This document shows, piece after piece, positions 8,045 through 17,300 of a stretch of DNA of 64,000 nt. The notes beneath the pieces were generated by a model. It was not told the origin of the DNA and did no database searches. It saw only the letters and a list, made by a program, of their open reading frames with translations. A program made the translations under genes and the position numbers. Each line of letters begins with the position of its first letter. Position 1 is the first letter of the stretch. Source of the stretch: Pseudomonas nitroreducens (GTDB lineage: Bacteria; Pseudomonadota; Gammaproteobacteria; Pseudomonadales; Pseudomonadaceae); NCBI RefSeq assembly GCF_024170165.1, contig NZ_JALJXP010000010.1, positions 124,001 to 188,000 on the forward strand, in the 5' to 3' direction.

Positions 8045-8214
8045 GCGCCAACAGGCGCTCTTGCGCTCCCCTTCGCCGCAGCAACTTCACTGCCGTCTGT
8101 CACAAAATTCCTACAAGCAGGTTGACCATCAAAACCTGCGCCTCTAGTTTCCTACCCTTCTTTCGCCGGGGTGTGCTGCGCTCGGGCGATCACAACGGCA
8201 AAGGAATGTCCGTC

Positions 8215-8802
8215 ATGCTCAAGCCCCTCAGGCCCTGGTTGCCTGCCCTGCTGCTTTGCAGCCCGCTCGCCGCGCAAGCGGAAGGTCCCTCTGGCGATTT
8301 CTGGCTGATTCACCAGCAGGGCAGTCTCTACAAGAACGAAATCTTTGTCGTCGATGGCGACCCCGCCAACATCTACGACCGCAAGAACGGCGTGCGCTCG
8401 CTGGGCGTCTATGAGCTCCATGAGGAAGGCGCCAAGCCGACCTTCACCGCCTATGACGTCGAAGTCGACTGCGCGAAGAACCGCGTGCGCCTGAACGGGG
8501 CGCAGAACTACGACAAGTTCTACAACGATATCCGTCCGAAGAAGGTTTCCAAGGAATGGCAGAAGAAGCCTGAGGCGTGGATCGCCCAGAGCCGCGACTT
8601 CCTCTGCAAGCCCGACGCCCACGTCGAGCAGAAGATGTACCCGCTGGGCAAGATGCCCATGACACAGCTGGTCTCGGCCGCCCCTGGCCTGTTCCAGCTG
8701 CGCAACCGCGAGCACGCCAAGGACCTGATCCTGCAGATGGTCGACAAGGGCTTCGAGCAGATGCCCGTGAAGAACGCACCGGCCAAGGAGGGCGTGCAAT
8801 GA
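8215..8802 (+). CDS. Exported protein of unknown function (surface-adhesin-E-like length and layout)
   Basis: A 195-residue protein with an N-terminal signal peptide ending LAAQAEG. The mature part begins GDFWLIHQQGSLYKNEIFVVDGDPANI and contains two cysteines (VEVDCAKNRV and DFLCKPDA) spaced as in small secreted beta-rich proteins. The start at 8215 is preferred over 8206 because AAGGA lies nine bases before it. It overlaps the next lipoprotein gene by ATGA, so the two are translationally coupled. The similarity to surface-adhesin E proteins is an impression from layout, not established. Confidence 0.75.
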   Translation: MLKPLRPWLPALLLCSPLAAQAEGPSGDFWLIHQQGSLYKNEIFVVDGDPANIYDRKNGVRSLGVYELHEEGAKPTFTAYDVEVDCAKNRVRLNGAQNYDKFYNDIRPKKVSKEWQKKPEAWIAQSRDFLCKPDAHVEQKMYPLGKMPMTQLVSAAPGLFQLRNREHAKDLILQMVDKGFEQMPVKNAPAKEGVQ

Positions 8803-9194
8803 AAGGTCTACTCGCACTGGGGATGATCGCCATCCTGCTCGGCGGCTGCTCCGCCATCCCCACCCTGCCCGAGGCGCAGGCGCGCAGCTACTGGAAGGGC
8901 CGCCCGGCCGGCGACGCCATCGACCACTTCGGCGCGCCCAGCGATATCGGCCTGGCGCCGGAGAACGACTGGGTCGTGCTGATCTACCGCCGCGACACCT
9001 CCTACGTCTCCCGTGAAGCGCTCGGCACCTATACCGGCCCGCAGAACGGCCAGCTGGTGCACACCGAGTACTGGGGCGATGTGGTCCATTCGGCCAGCTG
9101 CGAAATCCGCGTGGCGATCAACCGCGCCCGGCAGGTGGATTACCTGCTGACCCGCGGCAATTGCGGCGGCATCGCGCTGAAACCTGAAGCCTGA
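8799..9194 (+). CDS. Small lipoprotein of unknown function
   Basis: A 131-residue protein with a lipoprotein signal (MKGLLALGMIAILLGGC; lipobox LGGC with Cys at residue 17). The mature part contains YWKGRPAGDAIDHFGAPSDI, resembling small outer-membrane assembly lipoproteins in which a short helical hairpin precedes a beta sheet (WVVLIYRRDTSYVS). Two further cysteines (ASCEIRVAI and TRGNCGG) may form a disulfide. The start overlaps the previous stop as ATGA. No Pfam family is assigned with certainty. Confidence 0.78.
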   Translation: MKGLLALGMIAILLGGCSAIPTLPEAQARSYWKGRPAGDAIDHFGAPSDIGLAPENDWVVLIYRRDTSYVSREALGTYTGPQNGQLVHTEYWGDVVHSASCEIRVAINRARQVDYLLTRGNCGGIALKPEA

Positions 9195-9228
9195 GCCCAG
9201 GCCTCCCCAGCCAGGAAGGAACCCAAGC

Positions 9229-9549
9229 ATGCCCAGCATGAGCTACCTGACGAAAGCTGCATTCCCGCTGTTCGGCCTCCTGGGCATTGCCTCGCAGGCT
9301 GTCGCCGAAGAAGTGAAGGTGACGGAGCTGCTGCGCAGCGGCTATGAAGTGAAGGCGGCCTACGTGGCGCCGGGGCGGGTCACGCAGATCCACTTCCTGA
9401 TCCTGCAGAAAGGCACGTCGGTCTACCAGTGCGGCACCTACGAGGCCAGCTCCCTCGCGCAGCAGTTCTACGACTACTCCAACACCTTCTCCTGCTCGGC
9501 AGTCGGTGACTGGGTGCCGAAGAACGCGATTCCCGGCCTCAAGCAGTAA
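9229..9549 (+). CDS. Small exported protein of unknown function
   Basis: A 106-residue protein with a signal peptide (cleavage after AVA near residue 26). The mature segment is about 80 residues: EEVKVTELLRSGYEVKAAYVAPGRVTQIHFLILQKG followed by VYQCGTYEAS and a second Cys near the C-terminus (TFSCSAVGDW). This pattern, a short domain with two cysteines, recurs in Pseudomonas small periplasmic proteins. GGAAGGAAC lies before the ATG. It follows the lipoprotein gene after 34 bases and belongs to the same run of exported proteins. Confidence 0.75.
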   Translation: MPSMSYLTKAAFPLFGLLGIASQAVAEEVKVTELLRSGYEVKAAYVAPGRVTQIHFLILQKGTSVYQCGTYEASSLAQQFYDYSNTFSCSAVGDWVPKNAIPGLKQ

Positions 9550-9612
9550 TCCGGAGAAGGCCGGCATCCACCGATGCCGGCCGGACCGCCCCCCCAGTCA
9601 AGGATGACCCTC

Positions 9613-10131
9613 ATGAAACTGCGCCTGCTGCCCGCCAGCCTGCTGCTTGCCTGTACCCTCGCCCACGCCGCGGACCAGCCGCCCGTGCCCAAGCCCCTGG
9701 AAGAACAGGTCAGCCGCCTGGTCGAGCTGTACAAGGACAGCTTTGCCACCGGCTACCCCGAGGCCACCCGTGTGCAGACCCTGAAGGCCGGCCCGGGCAA
9801 CGAACTCACCCTCGCGGTCTTCACCATCGAAGGCTTCGACATGGGCAACAACTACAGCCAGTACCTCGCGGTGTTTTCCTCCACGCCCAACGAGGAAGGC
9901 CAGGAGCATTACAGCCTGCTGGACGCGATGCAGATCGGCGGCGGTGGCTGGCGCTCGGTCGAGAAGCTGGATGCCCGGCTGATCGCCGACCCGGCGGGCC
10001 AGCGCACCCTGATCGACATCCCGGTGATGGAAAATACCGATGACGACTCACCGAACTTCCCCAGCCGCGCCGGCGTGATCCACCTGGCCCTGGAAGGTTC
10101 GCAGACACCGCGACTGGTGGAGCAGCACTGA
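9613..10131 (+). CDS. Exported protein of unknown function
   Basis: A 172-residue protein with a signal peptide (MKLRLLPASLLLACTLAHAADQ). The mature protein is mixed alpha/beta (VSRLVELYKDSFATGYPEATRVQTL, then NELTLAVFTIEGFDMGNNYSQYLAVF, then GGGGWRSVEKLDARLI) with no cysteines after the signal. The start at 9613 is chosen because AGG lies nine bases upstream; an ATG at 9604 is possible. It is the last of four consecutive same-strand exported proteins (8215-10131), probably one transcript. Confidence 0.75.
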   Translation: MKLRLLPASLLLACTLAHAADQPPVPKPLEEQVSRLVELYKDSFATGYPEATRVQTLKAGPGNELTLAVFTIEGFDMGNNYSQYLAVFSSTPNEEGQEHYSLLDAMQIGGGGWRSVEKLDARLIADPAGQRTLIDIPVMENTDDDSPNFPSRAGVIHLALEGSQTPRLVEQH

Positions 10132-10242
10132 GGCAGCGCGCCTGAAGTACCAGGCCCGATACCAAGTCGATAACAAACCGCTCTAAATTTGTTTCCCCGG
10201 CGGCCGCCATTGCGGATACCCATCCTCAGCGGAAGCCCGTCC

Positions 10243-10725
10243 ATGACTACCATCAGCGCCGTCAGCGCCACCAACGTTCGCTATACCAGCGCCTCGACCT
10301 CGGCCGCTTCGAGCACCTCCAGCAGCAGCGAAAGCAGCGCCAGCAGCGACGCCACCGGTACCTCCCAGGCCTCGGCCAGTTCCTCCACCCAGGCGACGGG
10401 CGGAGCGGCGGGTGGCGGCGCTGCCGGCGGCGCGAGCGGCAGCTCCGACAGCAGCAGTTCCGACACCACCCTGGAGAAGCTCAAGCAGGCCATGGAGCAG
10501 GCACAGAAGGAGCTGGAAGAAGCCGAGCAGGAACTGGCCAGGGCCAGCCAGGGCGGCGGCCAGACCGAGGAAGAAAAGCAGGCCCAGCAGATCGCTGCCC
10601 AGGCGGCCCAGGCGCGGGTTTCGTCTGCCTCGGCAGCGGTAGCCGCAGCCACCGCGGCCTATTCCGAAGCCCTGACCGATTCGGGCAGCAGCACCAGCGG
10701 TACCTCGGTGAATACCACCGCGTAA
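10243..10725 (+). CDS. Ser/Ala-rich low-complexity protein with a coiled-coil segment
   Basis: A 160-residue protein. Residues 1-75 are mainly Ser, Ala, Thr and Gly. Residues about 78-115 form a heptad-like helix (TLEKLKQAMEQAQKELEEAEQELARA), and a second Ala-rich helix follows (AQQIAAQAAQARVSSASAAVAAATAAY). The C-terminus returns to Ser/Thr. There is no signal peptide or membrane segment. GCGGAAG lies upstream of the ATG. No family is recognised with confidence; similar short Ser-rich helical proteins occur in Pseudomonas and may be structural or secreted by a non-Sec route. Confidence 0.65.
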   Translation: MTTISAVSATNVRYTSASTSAASSTSSSSESSASSDATGTSQASASSSTQATGGAAGGGAAGGASGSSDSSSSDTTLEKLKQAMEQAQKELEEAEQELARASQGGGQTEEEKQAQQIAAQAAQARVSSASAAVAAATAAYSEALTDSGSSTSGTSVNTTA

Positions 10726-10759
10726 GGCTGGCCGCCCCTCTCTCCCGCCCCGGCGCGAT

Positions 10760-11659
10760 TCAACGAATGGCGGCCCCCTCACCCATCAGGTAGGTCACCA
10801 GTTGCCGGGCGTGGGACGACAGCGCATCCCAGTCCGCGACGCAGATGCGCAGTTCACGGGTGGCCCAGGCATCGGCGAGAGGCACCACTGCCGCCGGCAG
10901 TTCCTGCGCCATGCGCGTCGCCGCCGCTTCCGGCAGCATGGCCACGCCTACCCGCTGGGCGACCAGCTGGGCAATGGCATCGAAGCTCGGCGCGCGCACG
11001 CGCACCTTGAGCGGCATCGCATTGCGCACCGCCATCGCCTCGACGAAGCGCTGCATGGCGCGCTCGGCGGGCAGACAGACGAAGGGGAAACTCAGTGCAT
11101 CGCGCAGGCTCGGCAGGTGCTGGCCGGCCAGCGGATGATCCTGCGGCACCAGCAGTACCAGCTTGTCGTTGCGGAACGGCAGCGACAGCAGCCCGGCGGT
11201 GGGCAGGTTGCCGTCGTAGACGCCGATGTCGATCTGCCCTTCCTGCACCGCGCGCAGCACATCCTTGCTGTTCTGCTCGGTCAGTTGCAGGTCCACTTCC
11301 GGGTAGTCCGCCAGGAAGGGCCCCAGCGCGGTGGGCAGGAAAGTGCTGTTGGCCACGGTGGAAGCCGCCAGGCGCAGGGTGATGCGCCGCTCTCCACTCA
11401 GTTCCTGCAGGGTGTCGCGCAGCTGCCGGGCCTCCTTGAGTACCCGCTGGCTGGCCTCCAGCACCAGGCGGCCGGTTGGCGTGAGGGTCATGCCGTCGCT
11501 GTGCCGGGCGAACAGGGCGAGCCCGCAGCGCTCCTCGAACAGGCGCAGGCGGTTGCTCGCCGCCGAGACCGCCACTGGAACCGAAGCCGCCGCCTTGCTC
11601 AGGCTGCCGGTGCTGGCGATGGCGGCGATCAGGCGCAGATCGGCAAGATCGAAATGCAT
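10760..11659 (-). CDS. LysR family transcriptional regulator
   Basis: A 299-residue LysR protein. The N-terminal winged helix is HFDLADLRLIAAIASTGSLSKAAASVPVAVSAASNRLRLFEERCGLALFAR. The effector domain follows from residue 90 (RITLRLAASTVANSTFLPTAL...). The ATG at 11659 has GGAGAA seven bases upstream. It is divergent from the EamA transporter gene; the shared 105-base gap holds the inverted repeat ATTCTAG-N16-CTAGAAT, a candidate binding site. LysR/transporter divergent pairs usually mean the regulator controls the transporter. Confidence 0.92.
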   Translation of the reverse strand: MHFDLADLRLIAAIASTGSLSKAAASVPVAVSAASNRLRLFEERCGLALFARHSDGMTLTPTGRLVLEASQRVLKEARQLRDTLQELSGERRITLRLAASTVANSTFLPTALGPFLADYPEVDLQLTEQNSKDVLRAVQEGQIDIGVYDGNLPTAGLLSLPFRNDKLVLLVPQDHPLAGQHLPSLRDALSFPFVCLPAERAMQRFVEAMAVRNAMPLKVRVRAPSFDAIAQLVAQRVGVAMLPEAAATRMAQELPAAVVPLADAWATRELRICVADWDALSSHARQLVTYLMGEGAAIR

Positions 11660-11701
11660 GAAGCGTTCTCCAAAAACGAAAGCCACGTTCGCCAACTTGC
11701 G

Positions 11702-11731
11702 ATTCTAGCGGAATGGCCTTCTCTCTAGAAT
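11702..11731. promoter_or_regulatory. Inverted repeat between divergent LysR and EamA genes
   Basis: ATTCTAG (11702-11708) and CTAGAAT (11725-11731) form a 7-bp inverted repeat 34 bases upstream of the EamA start and 43 bases upstream of the LysR start. This is a reasonable candidate for the LysR binding site or promoter elements. Confidence 0.4.
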
Positions 11732-11764
11732 AAAGCCTTTCTCCTGCCTTGCGTCCGTGCCGCC

Positions 11765-12736
11765 ATGAATAGCCTGACCTCTCTCTACCAGCGCAGCCTG
11801 CAGAACGGCGTGTTCTTCGCCGTGCTGTCCGCCACGGGCTTCAGCCTCAAGGCGGTCTTCGTGAAGCTCTCCTACGCCGCCGCACCAGTGGATGCGGTGA
11901 CGGTGCTGGCCATCCGCATGGGCCTTGCACTGCCGCTGTTCCTCTGGCTGATCTGGCTGAGCCGCAGCCCGGAACAGGCCCGCCTGACGCCGGCAGATGG
12001 CGTGCGCATCCTGCTGCTCGGGTTGTTCGGCTATTACCTGTCCAGCCTGTTCGACTTTTACGGCCTGCAGTACATCAGCGCCGGGCTGGAACGGCTGATC
12101 CTGTTCACCTACCCGACCCTGGTGCTGCTCCTGCAGATGGCCGTGAACCGCGAGCGCCCCGACTCCCGGACCCTGGCCGCCATGGGCTTGTGCTACCTGG
12201 GACTGGGCATCGCGCTGGTGCATGACCTCCGCGTCGAAGGCGGCGGCGGACAGATCCTGCTGGGCGCCCTCTGGGTGTTCGCCAGCGCCGTGACCTATGC
12301 CCTCTACTACATGGGCACAGCCGCCGTGGTAAGGCGCGCGGGCTCGATGCGGCTGGCCGGGCTCGCCGGCGGCGCTTCATCGGTGATGGTGCTGATCCAC
12401 TACGCGGTGAGCGGCGACGTGCAGCAATTGCTGGCACTGCCCGGCGCGGTGTGGGTCCACGGCTCGCTGATGGCGCTGATCTCCACCGTGCTGCCGATCT
12501 ACTGGATGGCGCTGGCGATCCAGCGCATGGGCGCGACCCATGCCGCCGCGTTCGGAAACCTCGGCCCGGTGCTGACGGTGTTCGCGTCCTGGGCGCTGCT
12601 GGGCGAGGCGATCACGCTCTACCAGATTGCCGGACTGGCACTGGTGTTGTTCGGGGTGTCGCGGTTGTCCGGGGCCAAGGCAGCGCCTCAGCCTGCGCCG
12701 AAGCAGCACGCCGAGGATTGCAAGGCGACCGGTTGA
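11765..12736 (+). CDS. DMT (EamA) family transporter
   Basis: A 323-residue protein with ten hydrophobic helices in two EamA repeats, each ending in an E-x-hydrophobic-T/G motif (FGNLGPVLTVFASWALLGEAITLYQIAGLALVLFG in the second repeat). The N-terminal repeat begins VFFAVLSATGFSLKAVFVKLSY. The C-terminal tail of about 25 residues is soluble. It is divergent from the LysR gene and convergent with the TolC gene. Members export amino acids, sugars or drugs; the substrate is not predictable. Confidence 0.88.
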   Translation: MNSLTSLYQRSLQNGVFFAVLSATGFSLKAVFVKLSYAAAPVDAVTVLAIRMGLALPLFLWLIWLSRSPEQARLTPADGVRILLLGLFGYYLSSLFDFYGLQYISAGLERLILFTYPTLVLLLQMAVNRERPDSRTLAAMGLCYLGLGIALVHDLRVEGGGGQILLGALWVFASAVTYALYYMGTAAVVRRAGSMRLAGLAGGASSVMVLIHYAVSGDVQQLLALPGAVWVHGSLMALISTVLPIYWMALAIQRMGATHAAAFGNLGPVLTVFASWALLGEAITLYQIAGLALVLFGVSRLSGAKAAPQPAPKQHAEDCKATG

Positions 12737-12785
12737 GCGCATCGGCTCGGATGATCCGCGCGCTCACGGCGGGCGTGCAGCCCTC

Positions 12786-12818
12786 GGCGTGCCAGTAGCG
12801 TTCCGGCACTGGCACGCC
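12786..12818. terminator. Strong hairpin between convergent genes
   Basis: An 11-bp perfect stem, GGCGTGCCAGT (12786-12796) with ACTGGCACGCC (12808-12818), sits midway between the convergent EamA and TolC genes. No long T-run follows on either strand, so it may act as a bidirectional transcription end or mRNA 3' stabiliser. Confidence 0.5.
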
Positions 12819-12826
12819 AGGGGCGA

Positions 12827-14314
12827 TTACTGCACGTTGCCGCTGTCGAGCTGACGTTCCTTCTCGGCCAGGCCGTTCGCCAGGGTGGTCAGCTTGGTGT
12901 CGGCGGCGTTGCCGGGCAGCGGATCGACGCCGGCCGAGGCGAACACCTGGCCGTAGCTGTTGCGCAACTCGGCATAGGCCAGGTCGCGACGCAGGTCCGC
13001 CTGCAGGGCATTGAGTTCGCCCTGGATCAGGTCCAGCTCGCCGATGCCCTGCGCCTGGTGGCGGTTGCGCAGCTGGCCGACGATCTGGTTGTCCAGGCTG
13101 GCCAACTCCTGGGTGGTGACGAACTGGCGGCGCGCCTCGTTGTAGTTGGCGTTGGCCACGTAGAGCTGTGCCAGCACGGCCATCGACATGGCCTGCCGAC
13201 GGGCCACGTTGACGTCTTCGCCCGCCTTGGCCACGTCGATGGCTGCCGGGGCGGACAGCACGTTGAACAGGTTCCAGGTGACCTTCACGCCGTAGTCGGC
13301 CCAGCGGTTGTTGACCAGGAAGCTGTTGGAGTCGTAGTGCCCGCCGGCGGAGAATTCCAGGCCCGGCAGCAGGCGCAGCATGGCCTTGCGGGTTTCCGCG
13401 GCGCTGATACGCGCCTGGTAGTCCTGCTCGCGCAGTTCCGGGCGGCTGGCCAGGGCCTGCTGCTCCAGTTGCTCGAGGCCCACTTTCAGCTCGGGCACGT
13501 CGTAGCCTTCCGGCGCGGCGAGGGTCAGCTCGGTGCCCAGCGGCAGGTTGATCAGGGTGGCAAGCTCGGTCTTCGCCAGCGACAGCGCACGACGCTGCTC
13601 CTCCAGCTGGCGGCTGGCCTCGATCAGGGCGCGCTGGTAGCCCAGCGCCTGGACCGGGTCGCCGATACGCTGCTGGCTCATCTGCTGGCTGTCCTTGCGC
13701 GCGCCGTCGACCCGCGCCATCAGCGCGTCGATGCGGTCGAGCAGGCGCTGTGCGGCGACCGCGCGCCAGTAGGCCGAGCGCACGTCCTGGATGATGGTCT
13801 GCACCACCTTGCGCCGACGCTCCTGGACGATCAGGCGCTGGTCGGCCTGCTGCTTGGCGCTGACATAGCTGACGCCGAAGTCCAGCACGTTCCACACCAT
13901 GGTCAGGTCGGCGACGTCGCGGTCGCGGTCCTGCGAGGTGGAGGGTTCCAGCGACTGGGTGTTGGTCAGCACGCTCTGGCTGCTCGAGGCGCTCTGGTTG
14001 TTGCGCCCGGCGTAACCCGCCTCGAGCGCCATGCGCGGCAGCATGTCGAAGGTGGCGAGATCGAGTTGCCGGCGCGACAGCGCCTCCTCCATCACCTTCA
14101 GGCGCGACTCGAGGTTGTACTTCACCGCACGGGCCATGGCCTCGTGCAGGGTCAGCGGGCCGCTGAGCGGCTCCTGATCCTTGAACATCGCCTGCAGGTC
14201 GTCGCGGGCGCGTTGCTCGCTGACACTGCGGTCGATGGGTTGCGTGGTGACAGCGCAGCCGGACACGGCAAGCGCCAACAAGCTGATCCCTAGCAAGGTC
14301 GTGTGTTTTTTCAT
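12827..14314 (-). CDS. TolC-family outer-membrane efflux/secretion lipoprotein
   Basis: A 495-residue protein of the outer membrane efflux family. A lipoprotein signal ends LAVSGC (Cys near residue 20). Two OEP repeats follow: long helical hairpins (SRRQLDLATFDMLPRMALEAGY, then QQADQRLIVQERRRKVVQTIIQDVRSAYWRAVAAQRLLDRI, and in the second half ISAAETRKAMLRLLPGLEFSAGGHYDSNSFLVNNRWADYGVKVTWNLF). It starts 62 bases after the giant repeat protein, same strand, and is most likely the outer-membrane exit duct for that protein (compare LapE in LapA-type systems). The neighbouring adaptors at 25.7-29.9 kb could be its partners. Confidence 0.9.
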   Translation of the reverse strand: MKKHTTLLGISLLALAVSGCAVTTQPIDRSVSEQRARDDLQAMFKDQEPLSGPLTLHEAMARAVKYNLESRLKVMEEALSRRQLDLATFDMLPRMALEAGYAGRNNQSASSSQSVLTNTQSLEPSTSQDRDRDVADLTMVWNVLDFGVSYVSAKQQADQRLIVQERRRKVVQTIIQDVRSAYWRAVAAQRLLDRIDALMARVDGARKDSQQMSQQRIGDPVQALGYQRALIEASRQLEEQRRALSLAKTELATLINLPLGTELTLAAPEGYDVPELKVGLEQLEQQALASRPELREQDYQARISAAETRKAMLRLLPGLEFSAGGHYDSNSFLVNNRWADYGVKVTWNLFNVLSAPAAIDVAKAGEDVNVARRQAMSMAVLAQLYVANANYNEARRQFVTTQELASLDNQIVGQLRNRHQAQGIGELDLIQGELNALQADLRRDLAYAELRNSYGQVFASAGVDPLPGNAADTKLTTLANGLAEKERQLDSGNVQ

Positions 14315-14376
14315 CCCTGGCCGTCCCCCTCGTTACGGCTTCGTTCTTGTGCTTCTTCTGCTTGGCGATGTGGTCA

Positions 14377-17300
14377 TCAGGATGCGTCGCGGTCCTGGGC
14401 TACTTGCCCCAGCGCCCAGGCCAGCTCACGCAATGGTTGTTGTTCGGACTCGTGGATCTGCTGCAGTTGCTGCGTCAGGCTCGGCGCGCCGAAGATGCCA
14501 CGGATGCCCTGGTCGATGTCGCCGCTGCGACGATCGAAGGCCTTCAGCGGCGAGTTGTCGTCGCTACCGGCGCTATCGAAGATGCCGGCCAGCGTGCTGC
14601 TGCCGAATACCCCAGCGTCGCCGCCGCCGAAACCGAGGAAGCCCTTGCCGCTGCCGTCGCCGAACGACGAACTGCCAAAGGCCTGGGCAATGAAGCTCTG
14701 CGACGGCGCGCCGTTATGCACGAAGATATTGCCCAGCGGTGGCAGGCCACCAGTTCCTTCGCTCGGGAACAGCGACGGCGGCAGCACCGGCGAGGCGCCC
14801 TGCGGCGTGACGACCACCGGCACATTGGGTTGCAACGGGGTAGGCGACGGCACGGCAGGCACAGCCGGCGTGGTGATCCGGAACTCCGGATCGCCATCGG
14901 ACAGCGAGCCGATCACATAGCTGTCGCCCCGCAACGAGTTCGCCAGCGCGTTGCCGGCCGCATCGCTGATGCCGCCAGCGTTGACCGCCAAGCCCAGGCT
15001 GCCCTGCCCGCTCACGCTGCCGACCGTCACACGGTAGATGCGCGCGTCCAGTTGCACGACGGAGAGAATGCTGCCGCTGGCGGAGTTGCTGGTCACCATG
15101 GAGAAGTCGCCGGCATCGACGCCACTGACGTCCTCGTCGAAGGTCACCAGGAAGTTCACCGTGCTCGCGCCGGTGGGCGACGGGTCCAGCCGCACGACCC
15201 CGGTGGCGGTGGGCGCGCGGGTATCCACCAGCACACCATGGCTGTCACCGACGCCGTTCAGGGATGTATTCAGCGCGTTGCCGGTGGCGTCGCGCAGGGA
15301 GCCGCCGTTGGCGGAAAGCCCACTGACCTGGATGCCGTCGGCGTCGTTGTCGCCAGCCTGGACGGTGTAGCGGAATACCAGGCTGTTGCTGCCCGAACCG
15401 CTGACGTAGTCGGCGTAGACGGTGCGCCCGCCCATGTCGATGGCCAGTTTCGGCGAGCCGTCGACCACCACGGCTTCGCTGGTCTGCACCACGAAATCGA
15501 GGGTGTCGCCCGCGTTATTGAGGCTCCCCGCAGGCACAGTGACTGCGGTAACGGTCGGCGCATCGCGGTCGACGCTGTACACCGCACCCGTCAGCCCGCC
15601 GCTCAGGGGGTTGCCTGCCGTGTCAACGATACCAGTGGCGCCGCCATTGAGGTTCAAGCCCAGCGTGCCGGTCCCCGAGACGTCGCTGACGGTGATCTGG
15701 TAGGTACGCGCGTCGATCTGCTGCAGGCCGCTCAGGCTGCCCGCAGCGGTACCGGTGCCGACCAGCGCAAAGTCACTCAGGTCGACGCCGCTGACGCCTT
15801 CGCTGAAGGTCACGGTGTAACGCACGCTGCCGGCATTGGTCGGCGACGGGTCGAGGGTGACGATGGCGCTGGGTGTCGGTGCCACGGTATCGACGATCAC
15901 GCCGGAGGTGGCACCCACATTATTGAGCGTCAGGTTCATGTTGTTGCCGACGGCGTCGCGCAGGGTCGCGCCGTTGGCAGCAAGACCATTCACGCTGATG
16001 CCGTCGGCGTCGTTGTCACCCGCCTGGACGGTGTACTGGAAGACCAGGGTCGAAGTGCCGGAGCCGGCGACCAGGTCGGCGAATACCGTATGGCCGCCGA
16101 TATCCAGGGACAGTCGCGGGGTGCCGTTGACCAGCACGGCTTCGCTGGTGTTGACCACGAAGGTCAGGGTATCGCCGGCGTTGTAGGGAACGCCGACCGG
16201 CACGCTGACACTGCTGACCGTGGGCGCCACGGCATCGACCAGCACGCCGGTGGTACTCGCCACGCTGTTGAGGCTGGCAACGATGTCGTTGCCGGCGCTG
16301 TCACGCAGGGTGGCGCCGCCGGTCTGGATGGACGAGCCAAGGCTGATGCCGTTGCTGTCGAACTGACCGCTGGATACCACCAGGCGGAACAGCAGGGCCG
16401 TGCCACCGCTGCCACTGACGTATTGGGCCAGGACAGTGCCGCCACCATCCAGAGTCACGGCGATGCTCGGCGTGCCGCCACTGGTGTCGACGATCACGTT
16501 CTCGCTGAAGTTGACGACGAAATCGAGGTTCTGCCCCGCCACATAGGTGCCGTTGGCCGGCACCGTGACACTGTTGACGACAGGCGCCACGCCGTCGATT
16601 ACCAGGTTGGCGCGACTGGCCAGGCTGTCGATGCTGGCCGGGTCCGGCAGGTCGCTGAAGGCATCGTCCAGGCGCGCGTTGAAGATCCTCGCGCCGTTGA
16701 GCGACAGCGCGCCGACGCCGGCAATGTTGAGGTCCGCGCTCTGGTCGCCGGCCTGCACGGTATAGAGGAACGACAGGATGTTGCTGCCGCTGCCGCCCAG
16801 GTACTGGGCGGTGCGGTCGATGATGCCGGTTTCCAGCAGCAGGCTCGGCCTGCCGGAGGTGGTGTCGACGCTGACGCTCTGGTCGAACTCGACGAGGACC
16901 AGAATCTGATCGCCGACCTTGTAGGTGCCGTCCGGGGTGCCGGCACTGACGCCGACGATACGCGGGTTGGGCTGCTCGACGTTGATCGAGATGATATCGG
17001 TATCGGTCTGCTGGCCACCGGAGCCGGACTGCCCCTGGTCATTGGTGATGATCTGCAGCGAAGCCGCGCCGTGGTAGCCGGCCAGTGGGGTGAAGCTCAG
17101 CCCTGCCAGCGCATTGTTGATGTCGGCGAGGGAGCCATCGAAAGTCATGATGGCATCGACGGTGCCATCACCGGCCAGGAACGACAGGCCCGAGGTGCTG
17201 CCCAGGGTGATCAGCCCGTTGATGCCGACGAGCGTCACGCGCAGGTTCCCACCCGCGACATCCACGTCCGAGATGGAGATCGCGTTGCCATTGCCGGCGC

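Noticed and set aside
12612-13895. A 427-residue minus-strand frame overlapping TolC
   Set aside because: Arg/Gly-rich composition with no family signature; it is an alternative frame of the TolC gene.
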